A DNA stretch of 64,000 bases from Chlorobaculum sp. MV4-Y. GTDB taxonomy: Bacteria > Bacteroidota > Chlorobiia > Chlorobiales > Chlorobiaceae. Position numbers and translations under genes: made by a program. Shown in pieces: positions 33,074-44,597 of this stretch; the stretch's first letter is position 1; each line of letters opens with the position of its first letter. The notes beneath the pieces are model-generated. The model made no database searches, was not told the origin of the DNA, and saw only the letters and a list, made by a program, of their open reading frames with translations. Location of the stretch: contig NZ_CP104202.1 in assembly GCF_025244685.1 (NCBI RefSeq), positions 312,323-376,322 of the forward strand, read 5' to 3'.

Positions 33074-34321
33074 GATCTCCGGTTTCCTGATCGAGTGGTT
33101 TTCACTCAGGAGGTAGTCCATGAAAATATCCTCCGCAAATGGCAGTTGCCACGAACCGTCCGGCAGCCGGTTGGTGGTCTCTTTCAGGCGCGAGACCGTA
33201 TGGCCGCAAGTCCAGCAATCATAGCGTGCCATGCCGGTGCAGAGACAGGTGTGGCCTTTGACGACGAAACGGCTTGCAGCAGGGTCTCTCGATTCGAGCG
33301 ACTGGTAATAGTCGTCGATATAGGAACACTTACCATCGTTGTCGAGCAGATAGCCAAGTCCTTCGCAGTTCGGCTTTATGCCGTAGAGCAGGGTAGGCGA
33401 CTGTTTCAGCATCCGCATCGGATAACCGGTTGGCGATGAAAGGTTGACCTCCACATCCTCCGGGCTTGCATTGAGGTAATGTTGCTTGACCTCGTCCGGA
33501 AGGCCCGACTCTTTGGCGATGGTGAATCGCGTGGCCACCTGCACGGCGGCAGCGCCCGCTTGCAGGTACTCGACCGCGTCGGTGCCGGTGAAGATGCCAC
33601 CCGCTGGAATGATCGGAATATCCAGATCCTCCTTTTTGAGGAAGGCGAGCGTTTCGGCCACGATGGATTGCAGACTTTGCGACTGCCAGTCGTCCGGACT
33701 GAAGCCGAGATGGCCTCCGGCCAGCGGGCCTTCGACCACGATATAGTCTGGCAGCCGCTGCAAACGCATGGCTCGTTTCAGGAAGATCGAGAGTGCCCGC
33801 ACCGAAGAGATGATGATGCCGAGCTTGACGTCGCGGAACCGTTCGTGCTCGCTGATGAGATCGAGGCTTCTGAGATTCAGGCCCGCAGCCAGTGTGATGC
33901 CGTCGATCCCCGCATCCAACGCAGCTTCCATGCGTACCTTGAGCGTGGCGGCGGAGTTGTTCATCGTGAGCTTCTCCATGCAATTCATGAAGATCGCTCC
34001 ATTGCCTGTTTTCTGACTGATGGTATGGGATACAAACCGCTTCTGCGCTTCGGCGAGCTGTTCCAGTTCGAAATGCACCGACGATTTGTCGCGATTGTTG
34101 ATGTTCGACGCATATATCTGGCGCTTGTCGGCTACGTATGAGGTACCAAACAGCTGGTCGCAGACAAACATCACCTCGGCATCGGAAATGTGGCCAATGC
34201 CTCCCAGCCGTTCCGCCGACAAGGCAAGCTCCGAAGTCGAGATATTGACTCCCATGCCGCCGATGACGATGGGGACGAACTCTTTGCCGCCGAGCTTTAA
34301 TCTGAAATTGTTGACGTTCAT
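33059..34321 (-). CDS. Nitronate monooxygenase-like flavoprotein
   Basis: From Met 34321 the protein has 420 residues. It shows the TIM-barrel flavoprotein pattern of the NPD/nitronate monooxygenase family. The N-terminal VPIVIGGMGVNISTSELA is followed by IVVEGPLAGGHLGF, whose histidine matches the catalytic His of the family. The FMN phosphate site is IPIIPAGGIFTGTDAVEYL followed by GAAAVQVATRF. The C-terminal ~100 residues are unusual and carry several cysteines (HTCLCTGM and DCWTCGH), which may bind metal or a cluster. Function is uncertain; the cysteine-rich tail suggests a subfamily distinct from classical nitronate monooxygenase. Confidence 0.75.
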   Translation of the reverse strand: MNVNNFRLKLGGKEFVPIVIGGMGVNISTSELALSAERLGGIGHISDAEVMFVCDQLFGTSYVADKRQIYASNINNRDKSSVHFELEQLAEAQKRFVSHTISQKTGNGAIFMNCMEKLTMNNSAATLKVRMEAALDAGIDGITLAAGLNLRSLDLISEHERFRDVKLGIIISSVRALSIFLKRAMRLQRLPDYIVVEGPLAGGHLGFSPDDWQSQSLQSIVAETLAFLKKEDLDIPIIPAGGIFTGTDAVEYLQAGAAAVQVATRFTIAKESGLPDEVKQHYLNASPEDVEVNLSSPTGYPMRMLKQSPTLLYGIKPNCEGLGYLLDNDGKCSYIDDYYQSLESRDPAASRFVVKGHTCLCTGMARYDCWTCGHTVSRLKETTNRLPDGSWQLPFAEDIFMDYLLSENHSIRKPEIEKQP

Positions 34322-34655
34322 GGTGTTCAGATCTGATACGTGCTGGTTACTGAGGTGCAGCCCGGAGGGCGCTGGCTTGTTCCACCGTCCGACGGGCAAC
34401 GGTAGCCGTTGCCCTGAACTCAGGTTCGGTCATCAAGCGTCAAAAAGCATATAAGATATAATATTTCGAACGATAATGCCATAACAGGGTGTTCAACGCC
34501 GTATAAAAAATACCCTTGCCTCAGGTATTTCAGGGGGTCGCACGTCGCTGAGAGAATGTTTGAGAATGGTTTTTCAGAATATTAAATTGCCAAGCCTGTA
34601 AATGGCGCACTCTTTTCTTTTTCAAGAATCAATTTACGAGCACAAGGAGCGTTAC

Positions 34656-35399
34656 ATGAAGAAACTTGTCCTGCTGAGGCACGGCGAAAGCCAGTGGAAC
34701 CGGGAGAACCGTTTCACCGGATGGGTGGATGTCGATCTTTCCGAGAAAGGAAGAGAAGAGGCGAGAACCGCTGGCCAGTTGCTCAAGGATGAGGGTTTCG
34801 TGTTTGACCTCGCCTACACTTCGGTGCTCAAGCGCGCCATAAGGACGCTTTGGACGGTGCTCGACGAGATGAATCTCATGTGGATTCCCGTTACGAAAAA
34901 CTGGCGTCTCAACGAACGCCACTACGGTGCATTGCAGGGACTCAACAAGGCAGAGACTGCACAGCGCCACGGCGACGAGCAGGTGCTCGTCTGGCGCCGC
35001 AGCTACGACACGCCGCCACCGGCTCTCACCGAGAACGATGAGTTCTGGCCAGGCAAAGATCCGCGCTACGCCTCGCTCTCCGCTGGGGAGCTGCCCGCGA
35101 CGGAGTGTCTGAAGGATACGGTCGCGCGCTTCCTGCCCTACTGGCACGAAACCATTGCTCCGCAGATTCGCGATGGCAAGAATGTCATCATTACAGCCCA
35201 CGGCAATTCGCTCCGGGCGCTGGTCAAATATCTCGACAATATCTCCGACGAGGATATCGTTGGCCTGAACATTCCCACCGGTATTCCGCTGGTGTACGAA
35301 CTCGACGACGATCTCAAGCCGCTGAAGAGCTACTATCTGGGCGACCAGGAGGAGCTGAAGAAAAAGGTGGAGGCAGTCGCCAAACAGGGCAAAGCCTGA
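34656..35399 (+). CDS. gpmA: 2,3-bisphosphoglycerate-dependent phosphoglycerate mutase
   Basis: A 247-residue histidine phosphatase-fold enzyme. The catalytic histidine is His9 in [12 protein letters not shown], and [16 protein letters not shown] is the family follow-on. [15 protein letters not shown] is the substrate loop, and [15 protein letters not shown] carries the second catalytic histidine. It interconverts 3- and 2-phosphoglycerate. ATG 34656 is chosen because aaggag lies 8 bases upstream; an ATG at 34602 would add an unrelated N-terminal extension. Monocistronic as far as can be seen. Confidence 0.95.
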   Translation: MKKLVLLRHGESQWNRENRFTGWVDVDLSEKGREEARTAGQLLKDEGFVFDLAYTSVLKRAIRTLWTVLDEMNLMWIPVTKNWRLNERHYGALQGLNKAETAQRHGDEQVLVWRRSYDTPPPALTENDEFWPGKDPRYASLSAGELPATECLKDTVARFLPYWHETIAPQIRDGKNVIITAHGNSLRALVKYLDNISDEDIVGLNIPTGIPLVYELDDDLKPLKSYYLGDQEELKKKVEAVAKQGKA

Positions 35400-35547
35400 A
35401 CTTTCAAGGACTTCCGGTTCCGCGACATTCTGTTTGGCGTGGAGCTTTTGGCTTGAAGGTAAAAGGTCATGAATTTTCTGTTCAATACCTTATATTCTGG
35501 CCTTTGCACAAGGAAAGTCCTGTATTTTTGAATTTTTCTGAATTGAT

Positions 35548-38500
35548 GTGCCTGAAAATATGAAAGCAAAGCATGAAGGGGGCCTGTACGATCCACAGTT
35601 CGAGCATGATGCCTGCGGTGTTGGTTTCGTAGCCAATATCAAGGGGGTCAAGTCTCATCAGATCATCAAGCAGGGCTTGCAGGTGCTGGTGAACATGAAG
35701 CACCGTGGAGCTACCGGTTACGAAAAGAACACCGGTGATGGCGCTGGTATTCTGATGCAGATTCCCGACAAGTTCATGCGTAAAGTGTGCGCCCAGAGGA
35801 ATATCGAACTGCCCCCCGCAGGCCATTACGGTGTCGGCATGGTTTTCCTTCCGCCCGATCTCTCGCAGCGCCGCGCCATTGAGGAAATCTGCCGCCAGAT
35901 GGTGCAGGCAGAGGGGCAGAAATATCTCGGCCTGCGCAAGGTGCCGACCGACAACTCCACCCTCGGCCAGACCGCCCGTTCGCAGGAGCCGGTGGTCAAG
36001 CAGATTTTCGTTGGCCGCGGCAGCGACAACATGACCGATATCGAGTTCGAGCGCAAGCTTTACATCATCCGCCGCCGTATTTTCAAGCGCGTCCGATTCA
36101 CCTCTGGCCTGCTCGGCAGCGGCTACTTCTACGCTTCGAGCTTTTCATCGCGCACGATTGTCTATAAAGGTATGCTCAATCCGGAGCAGGTCGAGGAGTT
36201 CTATCCCGAGCTGAAAGATCCGGACATGGAGAGCGCCATCGCGATGGTGCACTCGCGTTTCAGCACCAACACCTTCCCGAGCTGGGATCGCGCCCATCCG
36301 TACCGCTTCCTGAGCCACAACGGCGAAATCAACACGCTGCGCGGCAACGTGAACTGGATGAAGGCTCGCGAAAAGAACATGCAGTCCTCCATCTTCAAGG
36401 GCGCGCTGGAAGAGATCAAGCCGATCCTGCTCGAAGAGGGCAGCGACTCGGCCACGCTCGACAACGCGTTCGAGCTGCTCGTCATGTGCGGCCGCTCAAT
36501 GGCTCACGCGGCGATGATGGTCATCCCGGAGCCGTGGTCTGGCAACGAATCGATGGACCCGGACAAACGCGCCTTCTACGAATATCACAGCTGCCTCATG
36601 GAGCCGTGGGACGGCCCCGCATCGGTGGTTTTCACCGATGGTATCCAGATCGGCGCGGTGCTCGACCGTAACGGCCTGCGCCCGTCGCGTTATTATATAA
36701 CCAGCGACGACCTGGTGGTGATGGCCTCAGAGGTCGGCGTGCTCGACATCGATCCCGAAAAGATCATCAAGAAAGATCGCCTCCAGCCGGGGCGCATGTT
36801 CCTGGTCGATACCAAGGAGGGGCGCATCATCTCCGACGAGGAGATCAAGAAGAGCATCGCTTCGGAGAAGCCATACACGGAGTGGATCGAGCGCAATGTC
36901 ATCGATCTCGCTTCACTGCCGGAGCGTGAGCGCATGAAGAATCCCGACGAGGACAACTACAGCATTACCGCCCGCCAGAAGGCGTTTGGTTATACCAACG
37001 AAGACCTCACGCTCCACATCAGGCCGATGGCCCAGAACGCCATCGAACGCATTGGCTCGATGGGCAACGATACGCCGCTGGCAGTGCTTTCCAACCGTCC
37101 GAGGCTGCTTTATGACTATTTCAAGCAGCTCTTTGCCCAGGTGACCAACCCGCCGATCGACTCGATCCGCGAGGAGATTGTCACCTCCACAACCGTCATG
37201 CTCGGCTCCGAAGGCAATTTGCTCGAATCGGACGAAATTAACTGCCGCCGTATCAGGATTCCTCACCCGATCCTGACCAACGAGGACCTCGAAAAGATTC
37301 GCGGCATCGACAAGCCGGGCTTCAAGGCGATCACCCTGCCGATCTTCTACAATGTGGAAGAGGGTGGTCAGGGCATCCAGTGTACGATGCAGGACCTGTA
37401 CCGCCAGGCCGAAAAGGCGATCAACCACGACGGGGTCAACATCATCATTCTCTCCGACAAGGGCGAACTTGAACATTCGCGTGCGCCGATTCCAGCGCTC
37501 TTGGCGCTTGCCGGGTTCCACCACTTTCTCATCAGTGCAGGCCTCAGAACCAAGGTTGGCCTGATCGTCGAGTCGGGCGAGCCGCGCACGGTGCACCATT
37601 TCTCGATGCTGATCGGCTACGGTGCCGGGGCGATCAATCCGTATCTTGCTTTCGAGACCGTCAGCCAGCAGGTGGCCGAGGGGCGCATCATGCACGACGA
37701 GAAGAAGGCGATCAAGAACTACGTGAAAGCGGCCGTGAAGGGCGTGGTGAAGACGATGGCCAAGATGGGCATTTCGACCGTGCAGAGCTATCGTGGTGCA
37801 CAGATTTTCGAGGCGGTCGGCCTGAACACCGAGGTAGTCGATACCTACTTCACCAAGACTCCGTCGCGCATCGAGGGCATCGGCCTCGACACGCTGGCCG
37901 AAGAGGTCCGCAAGCGTCACGAGGCGGCATTCCCGCCCGGAGGCAACAAGGTCAATCGCGGCCTCGAAGCTGGCGGCGACCGCAAGTGGCGTCACGACGG
38001 CGAGTTCCACCTTTTCAATCCGGAGACGATCCACTATCTCCAGCACTCCTGCCGGACGGGTGATTACGAACTGTTCAAGAAGTACGAGAAGCTCATCGAT
38101 GACCAGAGCGAGCACTACTGCACGATTCGCGGTCTGATGGATATCCGCTTCTCCGAGAAGCCGATCCCGATCGACGAGGTCGAACCGGTAGAGTCAATCG
38201 TCAAGCGCTTCAAGACCGGTGCCATGTCCTACGGCTCCATCAGCAAGGAGGCGCACGAGACGCTCGCCATTGCGATGAACCGCCTCGGCGGCAAGAGCAA
38301 CACCGGTGAAGGCGGCGAGGAGCCGGAGCGCTTCGTGCGCGACGCCAACGGCGACAGCCGCATGTCGGCGATCAAGCAGGTCGCGTCGGGACGTTTCGGC
38401 GTCACCAGCGAGTACCTGACCAATGCCGAGGAGATTCAGATCAAGATGGCGCAGGGTGCCAAGCCCGGCGAGGGTGGCCAGTTGCCCGGCACCAAGGTCT

Positions 38501-40164
38501 ATCCGTGGGTTGCCAAGACCCGCCACTCTACCCCCGGCGTCGGGCTGATTTCGCCGCCGCCGCACCACGATATTTACTCCATCGAAGATTTGGCGCAGCT
38601 GATCTTCGATCTCAAGAACGCCAATCCGTCGGCGCGCATCAACGTCAAGCTGGTCTCGACGGTCGGCGTTGGCACCATCGCGGCGGGCGTCGCCAAAGCT
38701 CACGCCGACGTGGTGCTCATCAGTGGCCACGACGGCGGCACAGGCGCATCGCCGGTTTCGAGCATCATGCACGCCGGTATGCCGTGGGAACTCGGTCTTG
38801 CCGAAACGCACCAGACGCTCATGCTCAACAACCTGCGCAGCCGCATCGTCGTCGAGGCGGACGGTCAGCTCAAGACCGCGCGTGACATCGTCATCGCGGC
38901 CATGCTCGGTGCGGAGGAGTTCGGTTTCGCCACCACCGGTTTGGTGGTGATGGGCTGCATCATGATGCGTTGCTGCCAGGACGACTCCTGTCCGGTCGGC
39001 ATTGCCACGCAAAATCCGGAGCTTCGCAAAAACTTCAAGGGCAAGCCGGAGCACGTCGAGAACTTCATGCGCTTCCTCGCCCAGGGTGTGCGCGAGTACA
39101 TGGCAAAACTCGGCATCCGCACGCTCAACGAGCTGGTTGGCCGCTCCGATCTGCTTGCCACCTCTCGCACCATCCAGCACTGGAAGGCCAAGGGCGTCGA
39201 TCTTTCCAAGATTCTGCATCAGGTCGATACCGGTGACAACGATACGCCGTACTGCACCACGACGCAGGATCATGGTATCGAGGAGAGCCTCGACATGCGC
39301 GTACTCATGGCGATCTGCGAACCGGCTATCAAGCGCGGCGAGAAGGTTTCGACCACGCTGCCGATCAAGAATATCAACCGTGTCGCAGGCACCATTGTTG
39401 GTCACGAGGTCACGAAAGCTCATGGCAGCAAGGGACTGCCGGATGACACCATCCATCTGAAGTTTATCGGTTCGGCTGGTCAGAGCCTCGGTGCCTTTAT
39501 TCCGAAAGGCATGACCATCGAGCTGGTTGGCGACGCCAACGACTACATCGGCAAGGGCCTCTCGGGCGGCAGGATCATCGCCTACCCGCCGAAATCGTCG
39601 AAGTTCGTGCCTGAAGAGAACATCATCGTCGGTAACGTGGCCTTCTACGGCGCGACCTCCGGCGAGGCCTTCATCCGCGGTATGGCTGGCGAGCGCTTCT
39701 GCGTGCGCAACAGCGGCATGGAGGCGGTTGTCGAGTCGGTGGGCGACCACGGCTGCGAGTACATGACTGGTGGCAAGGTGGTCATTCTCGGCAAGACTGG
39801 TCGCAACTTCGCGGCGGGCATGTCGGGCGGCGTGGCCTACGTTTACGACGTCGATGGCGCATTCGCCGGACGCTGCAACCTTGAAATGGTCAGCCTCTCG
39901 GCGGTCGAAGCCGAGGACGAGCTCGAATGGCTCCGCTCGAAAATCGAGCAGCATGTGGAGGTTACCGGCAGCGAACTCGGCAAGGGCATGCTCGCAACGT
40001 GGCCGAACGCCTCGCAGCGCTTCGTCAAGGTGCTGCCGAACGATTACAAACGCGCCATTGAGGCCATGAAAGAGGTCGAAACGATGGGTATGACCGGCGA
40101 TGAAGCCGTTATGGCCGCTTTTGAAAAGAACGTGCATGATCCTTCCCGCGTCTCGGGGAACTGA
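35548..40164 (+). CDS. gltB: Glutamate synthase large subunit
   Basis: A 1538-residue class II glutamine amidotransferase and FMN synthase. Cys23 in [12 protein letters not shown] is the expected mature N-terminal nucleophile, exposed after removal of a short propeptide. The amidotransferase domain spans about 23-430 ([19 protein letters not shown]). A central domain and the FMN/2-oxoglutarate TIM barrel follow ([17 protein letters not shown] and [16 protein letters not shown]). A cysteine cluster [17 protein letters not shown] carries the 3Fe-4S centre. The C-terminal beta-helix contains [14 protein letters not shown]. Start GTG 35548 or ATG 35560. It makes glutamate from glutamine and 2-oxoglutarate with gltD, which begins 37 bp downstream. 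Confidence 0.97.
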   Translation: MPENMKAKHEGGLYDPQFEHDACGVGFVANIKGVKSHQIIKQGLQVLVNMKHRGATGYEKNTGDGAGILMQIPDKFMRKVCAQRNIELPPAGHYGVGMVFLPPDLSQRRAIEEICRQMVQAEGQKYLGLRKVPTDNSTLGQTARSQEPVVKQIFVGRGSDNMTDIEFERKLYIIRRRIFKRVRFTSGLLGSGYFYASSFSSRTIVYKGMLNPEQVEEFYPELKDPDMESAIAMVHSRFSTNTFPSWDRAHPYRFLSHNGEINTLRGNVNWMKAREKNMQSSIFKGALEEIKPILLEEGSDSATLDNAFELLVMCGRSMAHAAMMVIPEPWSGNESMDPDKRAFYEYHSCLMEPWDGPASVVFTDGIQIGAVLDRNGLRPSRYYITSDDLVVMASEVGVLDIDPEKIIKKDRLQPGRMFLVDTKEGRIISDEEIKKSIASEKPYTEWIERNVIDLASLPERERMKNPDEDNYSITARQKAFGYTNEDLTLHIRPMAQNAIERIGSMGNDTPLAVLSNRPRLLYDYFKQLFAQVTNPPIDSIREEIVTSTTVMLGSEGNLLESDEINCRRIRIPHPILTNEDLEKIRGIDKPGFKAITLPIFYNVEEGGQGIQCTMQDLYRQAEKAINHDGVNIIILSDKGELEHSRAPIPALLALAGFHHFLISAGLRTKVGLIVESGEPRTVHHFSMLIGYGAGAINPYLAFETVSQQVAEGRIMHDEKKAIKNYVKAAVKGVVKTMAKMGISTVQSYRGAQIFEAVGLNTEVVDTYFTKTPSRIEGIGLDTLAEEVRKRHEAAFPPGGNKVNRGLEAGGDRKWRHDGEFHLFNPETIHYLQHSCRTGDYELFKKYEKLIDDQSEHYCTIRGLMDIRFSEKPIPIDEVEPVESIVKRFKTGAMSYGSISKEAHETLAIAMNRLGGKSNTGEGGEEPERFVRDANGDSRMSAIKQVASGRFGVTSEYLTNAEEIQIKMAQGAKPGEGGQLPGTKVYPWVAKTRHSTPGVGLISPPPHHDIYSIEDLAQLIFDLKNANPSARINVKLVSTVGVGTIAAGVAKAHADVVLISGHDGGTGASPVSSIMHAGMPWELGLAETHQTLMLNNLRSRIVVEADGQLKTARDIVIAAMLGAEEFGFATTGLVVMGCIMMRCCQDDSCPVGIATQNPELRKNFKGKPEHVENFMRFLAQGVREYMAKLGIRTLNELVGRSDLLATSRTIQHWKAKGVDLSKILHQVDTGDNDTPYCTTTQDHGIEESLDMRVLMAICEPAIKRGEKVSTTLPIKNINRVAGTIVGHEVTKAHGSKGLPDDTIHLKFIGSAGQSLGAFIPKGMTIELVGDANDYIGKGLSGGRIIAYPPKSSKFVPEENIIVGNVAFYGATSGEAFIRGMAGERFCVRNSGMEAVVESVGDHGCEYMTGGKVVILGKTGRNFAAGMSGGVAYVYDVDGAFAGRCNLEMVSLSAVEAEDELEWLRSKIEQHVEVTGSELGKGMLATWPNASQRFVKVLPNDYKRAIEAMKEVETMGMTGDEAVMAAFEKNVHDPSRVSGN

Positions 40165-40200
40165 AATTGGGCGAGTCGCCTGAACAACGTATTACGACTT

Positions 40201-41673
40201 ATGGGTAAACTGAAAGGATTTATGGAGTACCGGAGAGTCCTTCCCGCAGACAGGGAGCCTCTGGAGAGAATAAAGGACTGGAACGAGTTCCACGGGGAGA
40301 TGTCGGCTGAACAGCTCGGCGATCAGGGCGCGCGCTGCATGGATTGCGGCACGCCGTTCTGCCACTCGGGCTTCATGCTCAGCGGTATGACTGCTGGCTG
40401 CCCGATTCACAACCTTATCCCCGAGTGGAACGATCACGTCTATCGCGGCTTCTGGCGCGATGCTTACGACAGGCTGATGAAAACCAACAACTTCCCGGAG
40501 TTCACGGGCCGCGTCTGCCCCGCTCCGTGCGAAGGCTCCTGCGTGCTCGGCATTATCCAGCCGCCGGTGACCATCAAGAATATCGAGTGCTCGATCATCG
40601 AACATGCCTTCGCCGAAGGATGGGTCGAACCGAAGCAGATTGCTGTTCGCACCGGTAAAAAGGTGGCTGTCGTGGGTTCCGGCCCGTCGGGCCTTGCCTG
40701 CGCCGACCAGCTCAACAAGGCGGGACATACGATCACGGTCTTTGAGCGTGACGACCGTATCGGAGGTCTGCTCATGTACGGTATTCCGAACATGAAGCTC
40801 GACAAGCAGACTGTGGTGCAGCGCCGCGTCGATCTCATGAGCGCCGAGGGCGTGGAGTTCGTCGCCAGCACCGAAGTTGGCGTGAACTATCCCGCTGACA
40901 AGCTGCTCTCGGAGTTTGACGCTGTGGTACTCTGCACCGGCGCAACCAATCCGCGTGATCTGAATGCCGAAGGACGCGAGCTTGGGGGCATCCACTACGC
41001 GATGGAGTTCCTCCGTTCCAGCACCAAATCGGTTCTCGATGGCACCGAACCGGCGCTCTCCGCAAAAGACAAAAATGTCGTCGTGATCGGCGGTGGTGAC
41101 ACCGGAACCGACTGCGTTGCCACCTCGCTGCGTCAGGGGTGCAAGAGCGTCATCCAGCTCGAAATCATGCCGAAACCGGCCGATTTTCGTCAGGACGACA
41201 ACCCGTGGCCCGAATGGCCGAAGGTCTTCAAGGTCGATTACGGCCAGGAGGAAGCTGCCGCCGTGCAGGGTCAGGACCCGCGCCGCTATCTCATGATGAC
41301 CAAGAAGTTCATCGGCGAGAACGGACAGGTCAGTGCCGTCGAGGTCTCGAAGGTCGAGTGGATCAAACAGGAGGGCCGCACCATTCCCGTGCCGGTATCC
41401 GGCAGCGAAGAGATCATTCCGGCCCAGCTTGTGTTGCTCGCGATGGGATTCCTCGGGCCGGAAGCACAACTCCTGCAGTCGCTCGGCGTCGAGCAGGACA
41501 GCCGCAGTAACATCAAAGCTGACGAGAAAAGCTACCGCACCAGCCTTGACAAGGTTTTCGCCGCGGGCGACGCACGCCGTGGCCAGAGTCTCGTGGTCTG
41601 GGCGATCAACGAGGGGCGCGCCGCTGCGAGGGAGTGTGACCGATTCCTGATGGGTTGCACCAGCCTGCCATGA
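40201..41673 (+). CDS. gltD: Glutamate synthase small subunit
   Basis: A 490-residue FAD and iron-sulfur protein. The N-terminal domain has cysteine clusters [25 protein letters not shown] and [13 protein letters not shown] for 4Fe-4S centres. The FAD-binding motif is [17 protein letters not shown] and the NAD(P)H-binding motif is [18 protein letters not shown]. The late FAD contact is [18 protein letters not shown]. It passes electrons from NAD(P)H to the FMN of GltB. It directly follows gltB in the same operon. Confidence 0.97.
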   Translation: MGKLKGFMEYRRVLPADREPLERIKDWNEFHGEMSAEQLGDQGARCMDCGTPFCHSGFMLSGMTAGCPIHNLIPEWNDHVYRGFWRDAYDRLMKTNNFPEFTGRVCPAPCEGSCVLGIIQPPVTIKNIECSIIEHAFAEGWVEPKQIAVRTGKKVAVVGSGPSGLACADQLNKAGHTITVFERDDRIGGLLMYGIPNMKLDKQTVVQRRVDLMSAEGVEFVASTEVGVNYPADKLLSEFDAVVLCTGATNPRDLNAEGRELGGIHYAMEFLRSSTKSVLDGTEPALSAKDKNVVVIGGGDTGTDCVATSLRQGCKSVIQLEIMPKPADFRQDDNPWPEWPKVFKVDYGQEEAAAVQGQDPRRYLMMTKKFIGENGQVSAVEVSKVEWIKQEGRTIPVPVSGSEEIIPAQLVLLAMGFLGPEAQLLQSLGVEQDSRSNIKADEKSYRTSLDKVFAAGDARRGQSLVVWAINEGRAAARECDRFLMGCTSLP

Positions 41674-41737
41674 ACGAGTCGACAGACAAGAGTGTTGCAA
41701 GAGAACGAAAATGGCTGAATAACTCCGGATACGTTGT

Positions 41738-42007
41738 ATGGAACAGCAAAAACTGAGGGAGCTGCTCGAAACCCTGCATCAGGAGCTGGGGCAGATTGGA
41801 ACGGTCGATGAAAAGACCGCAGAGGTGCTTGCCACGCTGAATGAAGACATCTCGAAGCTTGTCGAAGGCGGTAAGGAGGCCGCCGAGAATGAGGAGAGTC
41901 TGACTGATAGAATGGGCAAAGCAGTGGGTCATTTCGAGGAGGAGCATCCTCAGCTCAGCATGATGATCCAGCACGTGCTCGACAGCCTCGCCCGCATGGG
42001 ATTATGA
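41738..42007 (+). CDS. Small helical protein (DUF4404-like)
   Basis: An 89-residue, acidic, wholly helical protein without cysteines or membrane segments. The opening [16 protein letters not shown] and the closing [21 protein letters not shown] fit the DUF4404 family. Function is unknown. It lies 64 bp after gltD and 22 bp before clpX, so co-transcription with clpX is possible. Confidence 0.6.
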   Translation: MEQQKLRELLETLHQELGQIGTVDEKTAEVLATLNEDISKLVEGGKEAAENEESLTDRMGKAVGHFEEEHPQLSMMIQHVLDSLARMGL

Positions 42008-42029
42008 AGAGAGAAGTTAACGCTACCAA

Positions 42030-43349
42030 ATGATCAAAGACAAAGAGCCGCGTAAAGACCAGGGCGGCGGAAGGAAGGGTTACGGATCGGAACCGCCGGT
42101 CGTCTGCTCCTTTTGCGGCAGAACCAGCCATGAAGTCAACAGTATGGTCGCCGGACCGAGTGCCTTCATCTGTGACCGCTGCATTCTCAGCTCGGTTGAA
42201 ATCCTGCGCAAGGAAATAAGCGCTATCCGCCATCCGGAAAAGCCCGCAGAACCCGCATTTCAGCCCCGTCTGAAGAGTCCCCTGAACATCAAGGAGGCTC
42301 TTGACCATTATGTTATCGGTCAGGAGCAGGCAAAAAAATCGCTTGCAGTGGCGGTCTACAACCACTACAAGCGTCTCGATGCCCACGACTGGTCTTCTGA
42401 AGACGATGTGGTGATTGAAAAGAGCAATATTCTGCTTATCGGTCCAACCGGCACCGGCAAGACGCTGCTTGCCCAGACGCTCGCCAATTTGCTCGAAGTG
42501 CCTTTCACCATTGCCGACGCCACCTCGCTTACCGAAGCAGGCTACGTAGGCGACGACGTGGAGACCATTCTTGCGCGTCTTCTCCACGCCTCCGATTTCA
42601 ACCTCGAACGTGCCGAGCGCGGTATCATCTACGTGGATGAAATTGACAAGATTGCCCGTAAATCGGCCAACGTTTCCATCACGAGAGATGTCTCTGGCGA
42701 AGGCGTTCAGCAGGCGTTGCTCAAGATTCTTGAAGGTTCGGTTGTCGGCGTACCACCGAAAGGCGGGCGCAAGCATCCGGAGCAGCAGTTGATCAACATC
42801 AACACCAAGAACATCCTCTTTATCTGCGGTGGCGCGTTCGAAGGACTCGACAAAATCATCGCTCGCCGCGTCTCGAAATCATCGATGGGTTTCGGCTCGA
42901 AGGTCAAGGACAAGCAGACAGGCTACGATCCGGAGATTCTCAAGCTTGTCACGCAGGACGATCTGCACGACTACGGCCTCATCCCCGAATTCATCGGCAG
43001 GCTACCCGTCATGAGCGTGCTCGAGCCGCTTGACGCCGCCGCATTGCGGAACATTCTTGTCGAGCCGAAAAACGCGCTCGTCAAGCAGTACAAGCGTCTG
43101 TTCGAGATGGATGGTGTGGAACTCGAATTCATGGACGAAGCGCTCGATCGGGTGGTGGATATTGCTATCGAACGCGGCACCGGCGCACGCGCGCTGCGTT
43201 CCGTGCTGGAGAACGTCATGATCGACATCATGTTCGAGCTGCCCACCCTCAAGGATGTGCAGAAGTGTGTCATCACCCCTGAAACCATCGACAAAACCAG
43301 CGAGCCAGTGTACGAGAAAAAGGACGGAGAGGAGCGCAAAATCGCATAA
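42030..43349 (+). CDS. clpX: ATP-dependent Clp protease ATP-binding subunit ClpX
   Basis: A 439-residue AAA+ unfoldase. The N-terminal zinc-binding domain uses Cys26, Cys29, Cys48 and Cys51. Walker A is GPTGTGKT at residues 138-145 and Walker B is [12 protein letters not shown]. The pore motif region contains [14 protein letters not shown] with [19 protein letters not shown] and [15 protein letters not shown] complete the ClpX pattern. It unfolds tagged proteins for ClpP, which is not in the window. It is followed 50 bp later by tRNA-Val. Confidence 0.97.
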   Translation: MIKDKEPRKDQGGGRKGYGSEPPVVCSFCGRTSHEVNSMVAGPSAFICDRCILSSVEILRKEISAIRHPEKPAEPAFQPRLKSPLNIKEALDHYVIGQEQAKKSLAVAVYNHYKRLDAHDWSSEDDVVIEKSNILLIGPTGTGKTLLAQTLANLLEVPFTIADATSLTEAGYVGDDVETILARLLHASDFNLERAERGIIYVDEIDKIARKSANVSITRDVSGEGVQQALLKILEGSVVGVPPKGGRKHPEQQLININTKNILFICGGAFEGLDKIIARRVSKSSMGFGSKVKDKQTGYDPEILKLVTQDDLHDYGLIPEFIGRLPVMSVLEPLDAAALRNILVEPKNALVKQYKRLFEMDGVELEFMDEALDRVVDIAIERGTGARALRSVLENVMIDIMFELPTLKDVQKCVITPETIDKTSEPVYEKKDGEERKIA

Positions 43350-43399
43350 AAAGAGTTTGTATTCGATCGGGAAAGTCCTATATTGAGGTCTTCTCGGAC

Positions 43400-43473
43400 G
43401 GGCGGTTAGCTCAGTTGGTTAGAGCGCTACCTTGACACGGTAGAGGTCAGAAGTTCGAATCTTCTACCGCCCA
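43400..43473 (+). tRNA. tRNA-Val (anticodon GAC)
   Basis: A 74-nt cloverleaf. The acceptor stem gggcggt (43400-43406) pairs with accgccc (43466-43472) and the discriminator is A. The D arm is gctcagttggttagagc. The anticodon stem ctacc/ggtag encloses ttgacac with anticodon GAC at 43434-43436. The T arm contains gttcgaat. The CCA end is not encoded. A strong terminator follows. Confidence 0.96.
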
Positions 43474-43485
43474 CATCCCTCCTAA

Positions 43486-43518
43486 AGCCCTGTAAGCTAT
43501 TGTCTTACAGGGCTTTTT
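43486..43518 (+). terminator. Terminator after tRNA-Val
   Basis: A perfect 11-bp stem agccctgtaag (43486-43496) with cttacagggct (43504-43514), a 7-base loop and a T run. Confidence 0.85.
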
Positions 43519-43865
43519 CTTTTCCTGAAAATCCCCTGAAAATCCCCGTTTTTCCGCGTTTTTGAGCATTTTTATTCATGTCGGTTATCAATGTTGTTGT
43601 CGGTGTCCGAACGCTTATCGAAAATTGGCAGAATGATTATTGAACAGCAGTCTCTGTTATGTAGTTATCTAAAGAGCTGAATGTATAAAGATTCAGCAGG
43701 TCAGATTGCCTTTTGATGCTCAGGTTCAAATACTTTTTGCTGATTATGCGGCCGTGCTTCTGAACGGATTTAGTAAATCATCATATATTATTTTTTAATA
43801 ATGATTTATATGATATAAAATTACCTGTTTTGACAATTGTAGGCCTATGCTTCTTATGCGCTGTT
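43519..43865. other. AT-rich gene-free region before the pilus locus
   Basis: About 350 bp with no credible open frame and much higher AT than the core region to the left. It marks the transition from housekeeping DNA to the Flp/Tad locus and holds the candidate promoter at 43830-43859. Confidence 0.5.
43830..43859 (+). promoter_or_regulatory. Candidate promoter upstream of the first flp unit
   Basis: A perfect TTGACA (43830-43835) is followed, after an 18-base spacer, by ttatgc (43854-43859). It lies just outside the repeated unit that begins at 43866, so copies two and three do not have it. Assignment rests on the -35 match alone. Confidence 0.35.
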
Positions 43866-44597
43866 TGTTATTTTTATTTTGGTTAGTTCATTGCGCGTGT
43901 GTACATTATATATGGGAACACTACCCCGCTGTTTAGAGTGAAGACCTAAAATAATTGGCCAATACAGACCGGTTGTTATGAAACAGTAAAAAACCTCGCA
44001 AGGATTTGCCGAAAAGACAGGTTTGCTATAAGCAACGGTAGGTATTTAATATTTTTCCCCTTGTCTCGCTGGTCCCAAGGCGGCTCGTCCAAGAAAAAAC
44101 TGACGATTACAATTTCTGGTTAACTAAAAACAAATGGAGGAAAAAATCATGCTAAACATGATCGTTTACACGTTGATGGCGGCTTTGAACAAGCTCTTCC
44201 CCGTCAAGTCACAAAAAGGTGTCACCATGATTGAGTACGCCTTGATTGCCGCTCTGATTGCTGTGGCGGTGATTGCGGTTCTTGTGACTGTTGGATCGAG
44301 CCTGAACAATATTTTCAGCTATATCGGTAGCAAGCTCACGACGTAATTGGTTTCCTGGTCACGCATAGGCGCTTTTACTACGTAAAAACTCTTTTACAGA
44401 TTAACAGTGAAACGACCAATCTTTGTTGTCATCGCACTCGTTTTGGGTGCGATGACAGCTTTTATCGCAGCTCGCATGATGAGCGGTCCTCAAGCTTCAG
44501 GGCCCAGTGTTGTCATCGTTGAGCAGCCTATCGACGCCGGCAAGCCTATTTTGGGCGAACAAATCAAGGCTATCAGTTGGTCAGGTTCGGTTGTGCC
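43866..44597 (+). repeat. 732-bp tandem unit, copy 1
   Basis: The first of three head-to-tail copies. Each has a ~283-bp AT-rich leader, flp, and the first 64 codons of cpaB, ending at ...ggttgtgcc. Copies 1 and 3 look identical; copy 2 differs at two leader positions. The leader has possible small hairpins but no riboswitch I can recognise. Confidence 0.95.
44149..44346 (+). CDS. flp: Flp-type pilin precursor, copy 1
   Basis: A 65-residue prepilin. The start is ATG 44149 because ggagg (44136-44140) lies 8 bases upstream; an in-frame ATG at 44134 overlaps that site and is not used. A 24-residue leader ends in SQKG, with predicted prepilin-peptidase cleavage before VTMIEY, the Flp motif (Glu5 and Tyr6 of the mature protein). 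The 41-residue mature pilin is a hydrophobic helix (ALIAALIAVAVIAVLVTVGS) with a short polar end. It is the structural subunit of a Flp/Tad pilus, made at the inner membrane and assembled outside. The sequence is identical in all three copies, so dosage rather than variation is the visible effect. Confidence 0.93.
   Translation: MLNMIVYTLMAALNKLFPVKSQKGVTMIEYALIAALIAVAVIAVLVTVGSSLNNIFSYIGSKLTT

Noticed and set aside
38194-40137. 647-residue minus-strand open frame inside gltB
   Set aside because: Mirror of third-position GC bias in gltB; the composition is rich in Arg, His and Asp as expected for a shadow frame.
43930-44130. Cyclic-di-GMP or similar riboswitch in the flp leader
   Set aside because: The stretch with gcaa, gaaaa and ggtttgc looked suggestive, but the conserved order of the GEMM core could not be matched.
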